A stretch of DNA of 22,028 nucleotides from JALONO01 sp038209965 (lineage in GTDB: Bacteria; Bacteroidota; Bacteroidia; Cytophagales; Thermoflexibacteraceae), in the NCBI GenBank assembly GCA_038209965.1, contig JBBQXF010000082.1, forward strand, positions 1 to 22,028, read 5' to 3'. Positions 1 to 7,645 of this stretch are shown here, one piece after another. The position numbers and the translations under genes were made by a program. The notes under the pieces are model-generated. The model saw only the letters and a list, made by a program, of their open reading frames with translations. It was not told where the DNA came from and did not search any database. Each line of letters opens with the position of its first letter. Position 1 is the stretch's first letter.

Positions 1-1
1 T

Positions 2-79
2 ACGACGTTGGCCAGTACCAAACAAGGCCAGCAAGTTGGCCAGAAAGTATTGCAGCGGGTAGGTTTGACCCAGCAATAA
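2..79 (+). CDS. 3' end of an unidentified upstream gene
   Basis: Frame 2 from the window edge reads 25 residues (TTLASTKQGQQ...VGLTQQ) and stops with TAA at 77-79. The composition (Gln, Lys, Val, Leu) and codon choice resemble the other genes here, and the stop lies about 110 bp before the next gene, so this is probably the C-terminus of a protein starting outside the window. Frame 1 is also open, to a TGA at 124-126, so the frame choice is a judgement. The fragment is too short to name a family. Confidence 0.35.
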   Translation, partial: TTLASTKQGQQVGQKVLQRVGLTQQ

Positions 80-93
80 CCGATTTTTGGCTC

Positions 94-125
94 TTTAAAG
101 TGTTCGTAAATCAGCTTTATCTTTG
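94..125 (+). promoter_or_regulatory. Bacteroidota-type promoter for the PBP4 gene
   Basis: TATCTTTG at 118-125 matches the TAnnTTTG -7 consensus exactly. TTTA at 94-97, 20 bp upstream, is a 3-of-4 match to the -33 TTTG. Transcription would begin near 131. That is downstream of the ATG at 128 and supports the ATG at 191 as the real start. Confidence 0.5.
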
Positions 126-190
126 ATTTGCCCACTCAATCAAAAAATAATCCTACAACTGTTTTTAGGTATCATCAATATAAGTACATA

Positions 191-1504
191 ATGAAAAAAA
201 TATTTTTACTTCTTATGCTTTCGTTGCCCTTTTTGGCGTGCACCAAGAAAAGCTATGTGCTTTCTGATAAGAAATTTGGTCAAACGCTGAATGCCAACCC
301 CAAATACGTCAACAGTTTTCACGGGGTGAGCGTGTATGACCTCAACAAAGGAGCCTATGTCTTGAACTATAATGCCGACAAATATTTTATCCCAGCTTCC
401 AATACCAAGCTATACACCTTTTATGCGGGCCTGAAATTGTTGCCCGCCCAAATCCCGGCCTTACAGTACGTGATCCGCCAAGATTCGCTCATTTTTTGGG
501 GAACGGGCGATCCCACTTTGTTGCACCCGGTGCTAAAAAACCGGACGGCCTATCAATTTTTACAGACTGTCCCTCAAAAAATATTTTTTTCAGCCGATAA
601 TTTTCAAGATGAGCGATTTGGTGCTGGCTGGGCCTGGAACGATTATAACGCCAGCTATCAGCCCGAAAAATCACCATTCCCAATCTATGCCAACCTAGTC
701 AAGTTTCAACAGGCCAACGGCAAGCTGACCGTTTCCCCGCGTTCATTTGAGGCCAACATTGCCATCAACCACCAATTGGCCGATCCCCTTGATCGCGGAG
801 TGTCCAATAACCAGTTCATTGTAAACCCATTAACATTGAAGGACGAAGAAATGCCCTTCCACACTTCGCCTGAATTGTTTGCCAAATTGCTGGCCGACAC
901 TTTGGGCAAGCCCGTAACGCTGATCCGTCGCCCGCTGCCTCCCGCCAATGAATTGACCATTTTACCGGGCATGATGGCCGACAGCCTGTACCAGGAGATG
1001 CTGCAAGTCAGTGATAACTTTTTGGCCGAGCAGATCCTGCTGATGTGCGCCGCCCGGATCCCAGAAAAAGGGTATGGCATGAGCACTGATAAAGCGATAG
1101 ATTATGCTAAACGCAACCTGCTCAAGGACTTGCTCAGCCCGCCCCGCTGGGTGGATGGGTCGGGCTTATCGCGCTACAACCTCTTCACGCCACGCTCTTA
1201 CGTGGAAATTTTGCGGAAAATATACGCTGAGGTCGCCCCCGATGCACAAGGGGAAGCCCGTTTGTTCAACTTGTTGCCCCAGCCCGGGGTGTCGGGCACG
1301 CTGGCCAATGTGAAGGTCTATCCGGCCACCCTTTATGCCAAAACCGGCTCTCTGAGCAACAACCACAATTTGAGCGGCTATCTGGTCACCAAATCTGGCA
1401 AACGGCTGGTGTTCTCCTTCATGAACAACCATTACACCATGCCCATCGGCACCGTCCGCGAAGAAATGGGCAAAGTATTGACGGAATTGTACGAAAATTA
1501 TTGA
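191..1504 (+). CDS. dacB: D-alanyl-D-alanine carboxypeptidase/endopeptidase, PBP4 (peptidase S13) family lipoprotein
   Basis: This is a low-molecular-weight penicillin-binding protein that trims peptidoglycan stem peptides or cuts cross-links in the periplasm. Starting at ATG 191 it is 437 aa. The N-terminus MKKIFLLLMLSLPFLAC is a lipoprotein signal with the lipobox Cys at residue 17. The three active-site motifs occur in order: SNTK at 70-73 (nucleophile Ser70), SDN at 274-276 and KTG at 384-386. The roughly 200-residue gap between the first two motifs is typical of the S13/PBP4 family, which carries inserted domains there. An in-frame ATG at 128 would add 21 polar residues ahead of the signal peptide and lies upstream of the predicted transcription start, so it was not used. 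The gene appears monocistronic: the next gene starts 241 bp later behind its own -7 element. Confidence 0.93.
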   Translation: MKKIFLLLMLSLPFLACTKKSYVLSDKKFGQTLNANPKYVNSFHGVSVYDLNKGAYVLNYNADKYFIPASNTKLYTFYAGLKLLPAQIPALQYVIRQDSLIFWGTGDPTLLHPVLKNRTAYQFLQTVPQKIFFSADNFQDERFGAGWAWNDYNASYQPEKSPFPIYANLVKFQQANGKLTVSPRSFEANIAINHQLADPLDRGVSNNQFIVNPLTLKDEEMPFHTSPELFAKLLADTLGKPVTLIRRPLPPANELTILPGMMADSLYQEMLQVSDNFLAEQILLMCAARIPEKGYGMSTDKAIDYAKRNLLKDLLSPPRWVDGSGLSRYNLFTPRSYVEILRKIYAEVAPDAQGEARLFNLLPQPGVSGTLANVKVYPATLYAKTGSLSNNHNLSGYLVTKSGKRLVFSFMNNHYTMPIGTVREEMGKVLTELYENY

Positions 1505-1570
1505 TTTTTTTACGTAAGCAATTGCCTGCCCATGAGTGCTTCAATGAATAATTGAGCGCCAAGTCTCGCG

Positions 1571-1595
1571 GGCCACTGCCAAACGGCCAGTGGCC
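1571..1595 (+). terminator. hairpin downstream of the PBP4 gene, possible terminator
   Basis: GGCCACTG (1571-1578) pairs with CAGTGGCC (1588-1595), with two further G-C pairs possible inside. No T-run follows, so it is a poor intrinsic terminator. It may stabilise the mRNA 3' end or have no role. The rest of the 1505-1718 gap shows no gene. Confidence 0.3.
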
Positions 1596-1718
1596 TAAGC
1601 AAGCCGGGTTGCCGCAACCACTCCCCAAAACAAGCCAACCTTGGACGAGAAAAGCGGCATTAGTGGCTGGTTGAGCCATTTTAACTTTATTTCAACCTAG
1701 GCTCTAGCCCAGTTGCGC

Positions 1719-1726
1719 TACCTTTG
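1719..1726 (+). promoter_or_regulatory. -7 element of the RND permease gene
   Basis: TACCTTTG matches TAnnTTTG exactly and ends 19 bp before the ATG at 1746, giving a leader of about 15 nt. No TTTG is present at the expected -33 position, so the promoter may be weak or activator-dependent. Confidence 0.4.
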
Positions 1727-1745
1727 ACTGTAATTCTTACTTGCT

Positions 1746-4700
1746 ATGAGTCTTTCAACCATCAGTATTCGCCGTCCGGTGCTCACCATTGTGCTCAACG
1801 TGGTCATCGTTGTCTTTGGCCTCATTGGTTTTCGCTATTTGGGGGTGTGGGAGTACCCCAACGTGGACAATCCGGTGGTCAGTGTGAGCACAAACTATAC
1901 CGGGGCCAATGCCGAAGTGATCGAGTCACAGATCACCGAACCGCTCGAGGAGGCCATTAACGGGATTCCCGGCATTATCTCCATCAACTCCACCAGTAGC
2001 GACGGCCGCAGCAACATCTCGGTAGAGTTTGATCTGGAAACCGACTTGGAAGCAGCCGCCAACGACGTGCGCGACAAGGTGTCGGGTGCGCTCTTCCGTT
2101 TGCCGCCCGATGCAGATCCGCCCGTAGCGGCCAAATCCGATGCCAGTGGGCAAGCGATCATCAGCATGTATGCCCAGAGCGACAAACGGTCTGCGCTCGA
2201 AGTGACAACCATTGGCGAAAAATTAATCAAAGAACGGCTTCAGACGATTGCCGGGGTGGGTGGGGTGCGGGTGTGGGGCGAACAAAAATATGCCATGCGC
2301 CTCCAGATTGACGTGGATAAACTGGCCGCCTATCAATTGACCGCACTCGAGGTGCGCAATGCACTGCTCCGTGAAAACGTGGAACTGCCCTCGGGCCGAA
2401 TCGAGGGCAGCAATACCGAATTGACCGTCAAGACGTTGGGCCGATTGACCACCATCGAGGAGTTTAATAATTTGGTCATCAAGCAGTCAGGCGACAAAAT
2501 CGTGAGCTTTGGCGATATTGGCCAAGTGCGATTGGCCCCTGAAAACGAAAAGACGATTTTTCGGCGGGGTGGCCGCCAAATGGTGGGCTATGCCATTGAA
2601 CCGCAGCCCGGGGCCAATCAAATTGCCATTGCTGAAGAATATTACAAACGCTACGCCCAAATCCGGCGCGACGTACCAGCGGACATCGATCTTTCCGTGG
2701 GGTTTGACGACACCAAATTTATCAAGGCCTCCATTTCCGAAGTGCAGGAAAGCATTTATGTGGCGTTTGGCTTGGTGGCGTGCATCATTTTCTTGTTCCT
2801 GCGCGACTGGCGCACCACCATTATCCCGATCTTGGCTATCCCGATTTCATTGGTCGGGACGTTTTTCATTATGTATATTGCCGGTTTTTCCATCAATGTG
2901 CTCACTATGCTCGGTATTGTGCTGGCCATTGGCTTGGTAGTGGACGACGCCATTGTGGTATTAGAAAATATTTATTCCAAAATTGAGGAGGGCATGGAAC
3001 CGCTCGAGGCCGGCTTCAAAGGGGCCACCGAGATTTTCTTTGCCATAGTGTCCACCACCATTGCCTTGGCGGCAGTGTTCATGCCCGTTATTTTCTTGCA
3101 AGGGCTCACTGGCAAATTGTTCATTGAGTTCGGGGTCGTGATCGCCGGATCGGTGTTGATCTCGGCCTTCGTGGCCCTCACCCTGACCACCATGCTTTCC
3201 TCGCGGCTGCTTAAGCGCCGGGTCAAGCACAATTGGTTTTATAACGCCACTGAACCATTTTTTGTCTGGCTCAACCAAGGGTATGAAGGTAGTTTGGCCA
3301 GTTTTATGAAAGCCCGCTGGTTGGCATTTCCCTTGATCGCGCTTTCGATCTATTTAATGGTGCAATTGTTTGGCGCGATGCCCCAAGAACTCGCCCCGAT
3401 GGAAGACCGATCGGGCATGCGGGTGATGGTGACCGGGCCAGAAGGGGCCTCATTCCCTTACATGGACAGCTACATGAAGCAGTTGGCCAAAATGGTGAAG
3501 GAGGAAGTGCCCGAGGCCATAGGGATCATCGCCATTACCTCTCCCAATTTTATGTCCAGTGCAGTGAATACGGGTATGTCCCGGCTGGAGCTCGCTAAAC
3601 CAAGCGATCGCCAGCGCACCCAACAGCAAATTGCCGATGCCCTGGGCAAGAAACTGCGGGGCCTGAGCGATGCCCGCGCCATTGTGGTGCAGCAACCCAC
3701 CATTGGCAACCGCCGTTCGGGACAGCCGGTGCAGTACATTTTGCAGGCCCCCACCCTAGAAAAACTGCGCGAAGCCCTACCCAAGTTCATCGCCGAGGCC
3801 AACCAGCATCCCGATCTGGTGCAGGTAGATGTGAACCTAAAATTCACCAAACCCGAAATCCGCTTAGAAATTGACCGGGAAAAGGCCACCAATTTGGGCG
3901 TGTCGGTCATCGATGTGGCCCAAACCCTCCAGCTTGGGTTCAGTGGCCAACGTTTTGGCTACTTCATCATGGACGGCAAACAGTACCAGGTCATCGGTGA
4001 ACTCAACAAAATGGATCGGAACGAACCGCTTGATCTGCGCGCACTCTACGTTAAGAACCGCTATGGCCAACAGATCCAATTGGACAATTTGGTGACCTTG
4101 ATCGAAGACAGCAGCCCACCCTCACTGTTGCGCTACAACCGGGCCGTGTCGGCCACCGTTTCCGCTTCGCCAGCCCCCGGCAAAACCATTGGCCAGGGCA
4201 TTGATGCAATGGACGAAATTGCCAAAAAGACCCTGAACGAATCATTCACCACTGCGTTGGCGGGGCAATCCAAGGAGTTCAAAGACAGTTCATCCAGCTT
4301 GCTCTTTGCGTTTGGCTTGGCCTTGTTGTTGATTTATTTGGTACTGGCCGCCCAATTTGAGAGCTTCCGCGACCCGCTCATTATCATGTTCACCGTGCCA
4401 CTAGCGCTGGCTGGCGCTTTGTTGTCGCTCTGGTATTTCAAACAGACCCTCAATATTTTTAGCCAAATCGGGATGATCATGCTCATCGGGCTGGTGACCA
4501 AGAACGCGATACTGATCGTCGAGTTTGCCAACCAGAAAAAAGAAGAGGGTTTTGATAAACACGAGGCGGTGAGGCAGGCCGCTGCCCAGCGCTTGCGCCC
4601 GATCCTGATGACCGCACTGTCCACCGTTTTGGGCACGCTGCCCATTGCGCTGGCTTTGGGCGCGGGGGCCGAGAGCCGGGTGTCCATGGGAATCGCGGTA

Positions 4701-4829
4701 GTGGGGGGCATGGTCATCGCCACGGGGCTGACCTTGTACATCATCCCGGCCATTTATTCGTACTTCTCTAGCTCGGGCCGGGTCATTGTTCCAGAGGCAG
4801 AAATCGATAAAACTGCCGTGGGGGTTTAG
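1746..4829 (+). CDS. efflux RND transporter permease, HAE-1 (AcrB/MexB-like) family
   Basis: This is the inner-membrane, proton-driven permease of a tripartite pump for hydrophobic or amphiphilic compounds. At 1027 aa it is close to the family norm of about 1030-1050. The protein has the two-fold RND plan: TM1 near residues 10-30, a large periplasmic loop, a TM2-6 cluster near 335-500, TM7 near 520-545, a second loop, and a TM8-12 cluster near 855-1010. The TM4 proton-relay pair is present as Asp400-Asp401 (VVDDAIVVLEN). The TM10 lysine is present as Lys919 (LVTKNAILIVEF). These correspond to AcrB Asp407/Asp408 and Lys940. No adaptor or TolC gene is adjacent, and the gene has its own -7 element and terminator, so it must borrow partners encoded elsewhere. 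The CzcB/TolC system at 7.6-13.2 kb belongs to the metal class and is an unlikely partner. Substrate cannot be read from sequence. Confidence 0.95.
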   Translation: MSLSTISIRRPVLTIVLNVVIVVFGLIGFRYLGVWEYPNVDNPVVSVSTNYTGANAEVIESQITEPLEEAINGIPGIISINSTSSDGRSNISVEFDLETDLEAAANDVRDKVSGALFRLPPDADPPVAAKSDASGQAIISMYAQSDKRSALEVTTIGEKLIKERLQTIAGVGGVRVWGEQKYAMRLQIDVDKLAAYQLTALEVRNALLRENVELPSGRIEGSNTELTVKTLGRLTTIEEFNNLVIKQSGDKIVSFGDIGQVRLAPENEKTIFRRGGRQMVGYAIEPQPGANQIAIAEEYYKRYAQIRRDVPADIDLSVGFDDTKFIKASISEVQESIYVAFGLVACIIFLFLRDWRTTIIPILAIPISLVGTFFIMYIAGFSINVLTMLGIVLAIGLVVDDAIVVLENIYSKIEEGMEPLEAGFKGATEIFFAIVSTTIALAAVFMPVIFLQGLTGKLFIEFGVVIAGSVLISAFVALTLTTMLSSRLLKRRVKHNWFYNATEPFFVWLNQGYEGSLASFMKARWLAFPLIALSIYLMVQLFGAMPQELAPMEDRSGMRVMVTGPEGASFPYMDSYMKQLAKMVKEEVPEAIGIIAITSPNFMSSAVNTGMSRLELAKPSDRQRTQQQIADALGKKLRGLSDARAIVVQQPTIGNRRSGQPVQYILQAPTLEKLREALPKFIAEANQHPDLVQVDVNLKFTKPEIRLEIDREKATNLGVSVIDVAQTLQLGFSGQRFGYFIMDGKQYQVIGELNKMDRNEPLDLRALYVKNRYGQQIQLDNLVTLIEDSSPPSLLRYNRAVSATVSASPAPGKTIGQGIDAMDEIAKKTLNESFTTALAGQSKEFKDSSSSLLFAFGLALLLIYLVLAAQFESFRDPLIIMFTVPLALAGALLSLWYFKQTLNIFSQIGMIMLIGLVTKNAILIVEFANQKKEEGFDKHEAVRQAAAQRLRPILMTALSTVLGTLPIALALGAGAESRVSMGIAVVGGMVIATGLTLYIIPAIYSYFSSSGRVIVPEAEIDKTAVGV

Positions 4830-4881
4830 CCATTGCCAACTTGCCAGCCCAGTTCCCCAATGAGGCTGGTCAATTCATTCG

Positions 4882-4924
4882 GTTTTACCAGCTCGGCAAT
4901 GGTGCCGGGCTGGTAAAACTTTTT
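4882..4924 (+). terminator. strong intrinsic terminator of the RND permease gene
   Basis: A 17-bp stem (4882-4898 with 4903-4919, one G-T wobble, loop ATGG) is followed directly by TTTTT at 4920-4924. It isolates the pump from the lipoprotein/fucosidase genes downstream. A short open frame (4841-5065) runs through the hairpin and is not considered a gene. Confidence 0.88.
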
Positions 4925-5107
4925 ATGGCCCACTGGCCCACGACTTTTTTGCAACCCGCCGAGTACACCCTTCTTCCGCAGTTTAAGTCTCCAACCCAAT
5001 TATTTTTTGATAAATGGGCCGGTTTTGCCATTTTTCCCAAAATAAATGAAAACTTGCATCAATAAAGGCGCAGCCTTGTATTATTCACTTAAACTCCTCC
5101 TACTCTG

Positions 5108-5593
5108 ATGAAAAAATCCCTGTATTTCGCGATGGCTGTCCTACTGATCTGTGCTTGCAACTTCAGTAAGGGCACCAAAACCGACCTGATCACCGGCTTG
5201 TCAACCTCCTACAACGGTTTTGCCATTTCGGATGCCTATCTGGCCGCTGAAGACGGCTCTCGCCTGAAGAGCAACAAGATAGCCTTGGGCACCAATATTC
5301 AAATTGCGGTGACAGGAGTGGAAAACTTTGTGGCCAAAGATGGCAAAGTATTTCCCGGTTGCCTGATCCTGCTCACTGACAAGCAGACCAATGCCGAAAT
5401 CCTGAAACTGGACGATGCTTTTGCCGACATGGCCGAGGGTACCCCGGTTGAAAAGGCTACGCTGCTCCACGCCGATCTGAGCACTGGCAGCCCGATGGTG
5501 GCCGGGACGACGTATCGGCTCAAGACCCGCTTTTTTGACAAGAACAACCCCGAGAGCGAAATTGTAAACGAGGTAGATTTGATCATGGAATAA
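5108..5593 (+). CDS. small lipoprotein of unknown function
   Basis: The protein is 161 aa. The N-terminus MKKSLYFAMAVLLICAC is a lipoprotein signal with the probable lipidated Cys at 17, so it is likely anchored in the inner or outer membrane facing the periplasm or the surface. The mature part (about 145 aa) is mixed polar/hydrophobic with alternating short stretches that suggest a beta-sandwich (inference). I do not recognise the family. The gene lies 77 bp upstream of the GH29 fucosidase on the same strand with no terminator between, so the two may be co-transcribed. No clear TAnnTTTG element was found in front of it; a CTCCTCC tract lies about 10 bp before the ATG. Confidence 0.8.
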   Translation: MKKSLYFAMAVLLICACNFSKGTKTDLITGLSTSYNGFAISDAYLAAEDGSRLKSNKIALGTNIQIAVTGVENFVAKDGKVFPGCLILLTDKQTNAEILKLDDAFADMAEGTPVEKATLLHADLSTGSPMVAGTTYRLKTRFFDKNNPESEIVNEVDLIME

Positions 5594-5670
5594 GCCTGCC
5601 GAACAGCCTGAACCGTGGAAGGGCCTGCCCAATTTGCAATTTTGACAAATCGACACACCAAACCCTGAAG

Positions 5671-7026
5671 ATGAAAACAACTGCCTTTATTTTTCTCTGT
5701 GTACTCGGGGGCCTTGGTTGGGCGGGCCCGGCCTCGGCCCAAAAAGACTTCATTGCCACCGAAACCCCGGCCCAGCGCGAACAGCGCATGGCTTGGTGGA
5801 AGGAAGCCCGCTTTGGGATGTTCATCCACTGGGGCGCTTATGCCGTTCCAGCAGGTTACTACCAAGGCAAACCTACCAAGGGGATTGGCGAATGGATTAT
5901 GCACAATGCCAACATTCCCATCCCAGAATACGAAGAATATGTCAAGCAGTTCAATCCCACCCAATTTGATGCCCGCCAATGGGTCAAAATTGCCAAGGAT
6001 GCGGGCATGAAATACATCGTGATCACGTCCAAGCACCATGACGGGTTCTGCCTCTGGGATTCTAAGGTGACCAATTATGACATCATGGATTTTGCCCCGT
6101 TCAAACGCGACATCCTCCAAGAACTGGCGGCCGCTTGTAAGGCCGAAGGTGTGCGGCTGTGCTTCTACCACTCGATCATGGACTGGCACCAGCCCGATGC
6201 CAAGGCCAAGAAGTATGACCATCAAACCACTGCCAATCCCGACTGGGCCAAATACCGCGAGGAATATTTGAAGCCCCAACTGGCCGAACTGATCAAGAAG
6301 TATGATCCGGGCGTGCTGTGGTTCGATGGCGAATGGATCGAGGAGTGGACCGAGCCCCAAGGGAAAGACCTCTACAATTACCTACGGAACTTGGATGCGG
6401 ACTTGATCATCAACAATCGCGTGGGCAAGGGCCGCGACGGGATGCAGGGGATGAACAAGGATGCCAACGCGGCCGGGGATTTTGGTACCCCCGAACAGGA
6501 GATTTTGGCCAACCGCTCCGAACTGCCATGGGAAACCTGCATGACCATGAACGATTCTTGGGGGTTCAAAAAAGATGACACCAACTGGAAATCTGCCGAG
6601 GTGCTGATCCATCAACTGGCCGACGCCACGGCCAAGGGTGGTAATTACCTGCTCAACGTTGGCCCGACTGCCGCTGGACTGATCCCGGGGGCGAGTGTGG
6701 AACGGCTGGCCAAAATGGGCAAGTGGATGAAAGTGAACGGTGAAGCGATCTATGGGGCCAAATCGGTCAAAGACTACAAAGAAGGGAATAATTTGGTCTA
6801 TACCAACAGCAAAGACGATAAATTCACCTATGCCATTGCCCTCAAATGGCCCGGCAGCAGTTTGACCTTGAGCAAAGTAATGGCTGGTCAGGTTACCCAA
6901 ATAAGCCTTTTGGGTGGCAAAAAGCTGAAGTGGCGCACGAATGCCGCTGGGGGCATTGACCTAGATCTACCCGCCCGCCCGCCCAGTGGCCAATACGCTT
7001 GGGTGTTCAAAATCAAGTACAAGTAA
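5671..7026 (+). CDS. secreted alpha-L-fucosidase, glycoside hydrolase family 29
   Basis: The enzyme hydrolyses terminal alpha-L-fucose from glycans with retention of configuration. The protein is 451 aa. Residues 1-23 form a Sec signal peptide with an ASA cleavage site before QKD, so it acts in the periplasm or outside. GH29 hallmarks follow: WWKEARFGMFIHWG (residues about 42-55), the SKHHDGF substrate-pocket motif (120-126), and LWFDGEW with Asp219 as the likely catalytic nucleophile. The general acid/base residue varies across GH29 and cannot be fixed by eye. After the (beta/alpha)8-like barrel, a short C-terminal beta domain (about 360-451) ends the protein. Length is normal for a single-module GH29. 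There are no SusC/SusD genes or other glycosidases nearby, so this is not a polysaccharide utilisation locus. It may be a broad-specificity GH29-A enzyme. Confidence 0.93.
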   Translation: MKTTAFIFLCVLGGLGWAGPASAQKDFIATETPAQREQRMAWWKEARFGMFIHWGAYAVPAGYYQGKPTKGIGEWIMHNANIPIPEYEEYVKQFNPTQFDARQWVKIAKDAGMKYIVITSKHHDGFCLWDSKVTNYDIMDFAPFKRDILQELAAACKAEGVRLCFYHSIMDWHQPDAKAKKYDHQTTANPDWAKYREEYLKPQLAELIKKYDPGVLWFDGEWIEEWTEPQGKDLYNYLRNLDADLIINNRVGKGRDGMQGMNKDANAAGDFGTPEQEILANRSELPWETCMTMNDSWGFKKDDTNWKSAEVLIHQLADATAKGGNYLLNVGPTAAGLIPGASVERLAKMGKWMKVNGEAIYGAKSVKDYKEGNNLVYTNSKDDKFTYAIALKWPGSSLTLSKVMAGQVTQISLLGGKKLKWRTNAAGGIDLDLPARPPSGQYAWVFKIKYK

Positions 7027-7031
7027 GGCTT

Positions 7032-7066
7032 GCCGCGCCCGTTGCACCATTCGCAATGGGCGCGGC
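7032..7066 (+). terminator. terminator-like hairpin after the fucosidase gene
   Basis: GCCGCGCCCGTTGC (7032-7045) pairs with GCAATGGGCGCGGC (7053-7066) over 14 bp with one wobble and a 7-nt loop, starting 5 bp after the stop codon. Only a weak pyrimidine tract (TTCCTT) follows, but the GC-rich stem and position fit transcription termination. Confidence 0.6.
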
Positions 7067-7189
7067 TTCCTTGCAAAATGGCCGTCCAGTGCGTGGGAAG
7101 TGGTAGATTGTCAGTTTGAGTGGCCATTGTCATCCGCTTGGTTCCCCTAGCCTCTGCCTGTCCAACAGCAGTTTAGATTGATTCCAAAT

Positions 7190-7234
7190 TTAGGGATTCG
7201 GGTTCTGCCCTTAGGGATTCCGGGCAGATTCGGG
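7190..7234 (+). promoter_or_regulatory. candidate operator: helically phased GATTC(C)GGG repeats
   Basis: TTAGGGATTCGGG (from 7190) recurs as TTAGGGATTCCGGG (from 7211), 21 bp later, or two helical turns. A third GATTCGGG lies at 7227-7234, 11 bp after the second GATTCCGGG. An inverted pair TCTGCCC (7204-7210)/GGGCAGA (7222-7228) is interleaved. The array covers the -33 region and abuts the -7 element of the metal-efflux operon. It could bind a metal-responsive regulator (inference); no regulator gene is in the window. Confidence 0.45.
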
Positions 7235-7242
7235 TAAATTTG
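7211..7242 (+). promoter_or_regulatory. promoter of the metal-efflux operon
   Basis: TAAATTTG at 7235-7242 matches the TAnnTTTG -7 consensus exactly. TTAG at 7211-7214, exactly 20 bp upstream, is a 3-of-4 match to the -33 TTTG. The -7 element ends only 4 bp before the ATG at 7247, so the mRNA would start at or next to the start codon and be leaderless or nearly so. Confidence 0.55.
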
Positions 7243-7246
7243 TCTT

Positions 7247-7561
7247 ATGAAATGGGTTTGTTATCTTCTCTCCATTATTGTCCTCGTCCTGTCGGTGTTG
7301 CCTTGCAATGACCACCGCATTGACATAAGCTCATCGGCCCAAACGGCTGTTTATAAGCTAGGTAGCGACCTCAGTTCAACTGCTCATGACTGCAATCCCT
7401 TCTGTATGTGTGGTTGTCACGGCGGCGTTATTGTCAACAATCAGATCGTCGTAGTGCCCACCTTGTTTGTGGTAGCCGATTCCGAGACCCAGTCGTGCAG
7501 TGCATCCACCGCGCCCACCCCTCCCCCATTCTTCGATTGTTGGCAGCCGCCAAAAGTCTAG
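7247..7561 (+). CDS. small Cys/His-rich exported protein, DUF6660-like, first gene of the metal-efflux operon
   Basis: The protein is 104 aa. The N-terminus MKWVCYLLSIIVLVLSVLPC is a hydrophobic export signal ending at Cys20, which could be a lipidation site though the lipobox is poor. The mature region carries a compact cluster HDCNPFCMCGCH (residues 47-58: His47, Cys49, Cys53, Cys55, Cys57, His58), which looks suited to binding soft or borderline metals in the periplasm. The layout (MKW... signal, conserved PC, HxC...FCxCxC) matches my memory of DUF6660, a Bacteroidota family commonly found just before CusA/CzcA-type pumps. That assignment is from memory and was not searched. It lies 84 bp before the pump gene and is probably co-transcribed. 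A periplasmic metal scavenger or chaperone feeding the pump is the simplest role, but it is unproven. Confidence 0.75.
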   Translation: MKWVCYLLSIIVLVLSVLPCNDHRIDISSSAQTAVYKLGSDLSSTAHDCNPFCMCGCHGGVIVNNQIVVVPTLFVVADSETQSCSASTAPTPPPFFDCWQPPKV

Positions 7562-7645
7562 CTCGGCATCAGTGCCATGTTCCCCCCCCTTTCGGCTGGC
7601 CGATGGGTTGCTTCCTAGTGTTCATAGGGCCAATTTTTCTCCTCG

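Noticed and set aside
128..190. Upstream ATG (128) as the PBP4 start
   Set aside because: It would bury the lipoprotein signal 21 residues in, and it lies before the transcription start predicted from the TATCTTTG element.
4841..5065. A 74-codon open frame after the RND permease
   Set aside because: It runs through the 17-bp terminator hairpin and has no signal peptide, family resemblance or start-site support.
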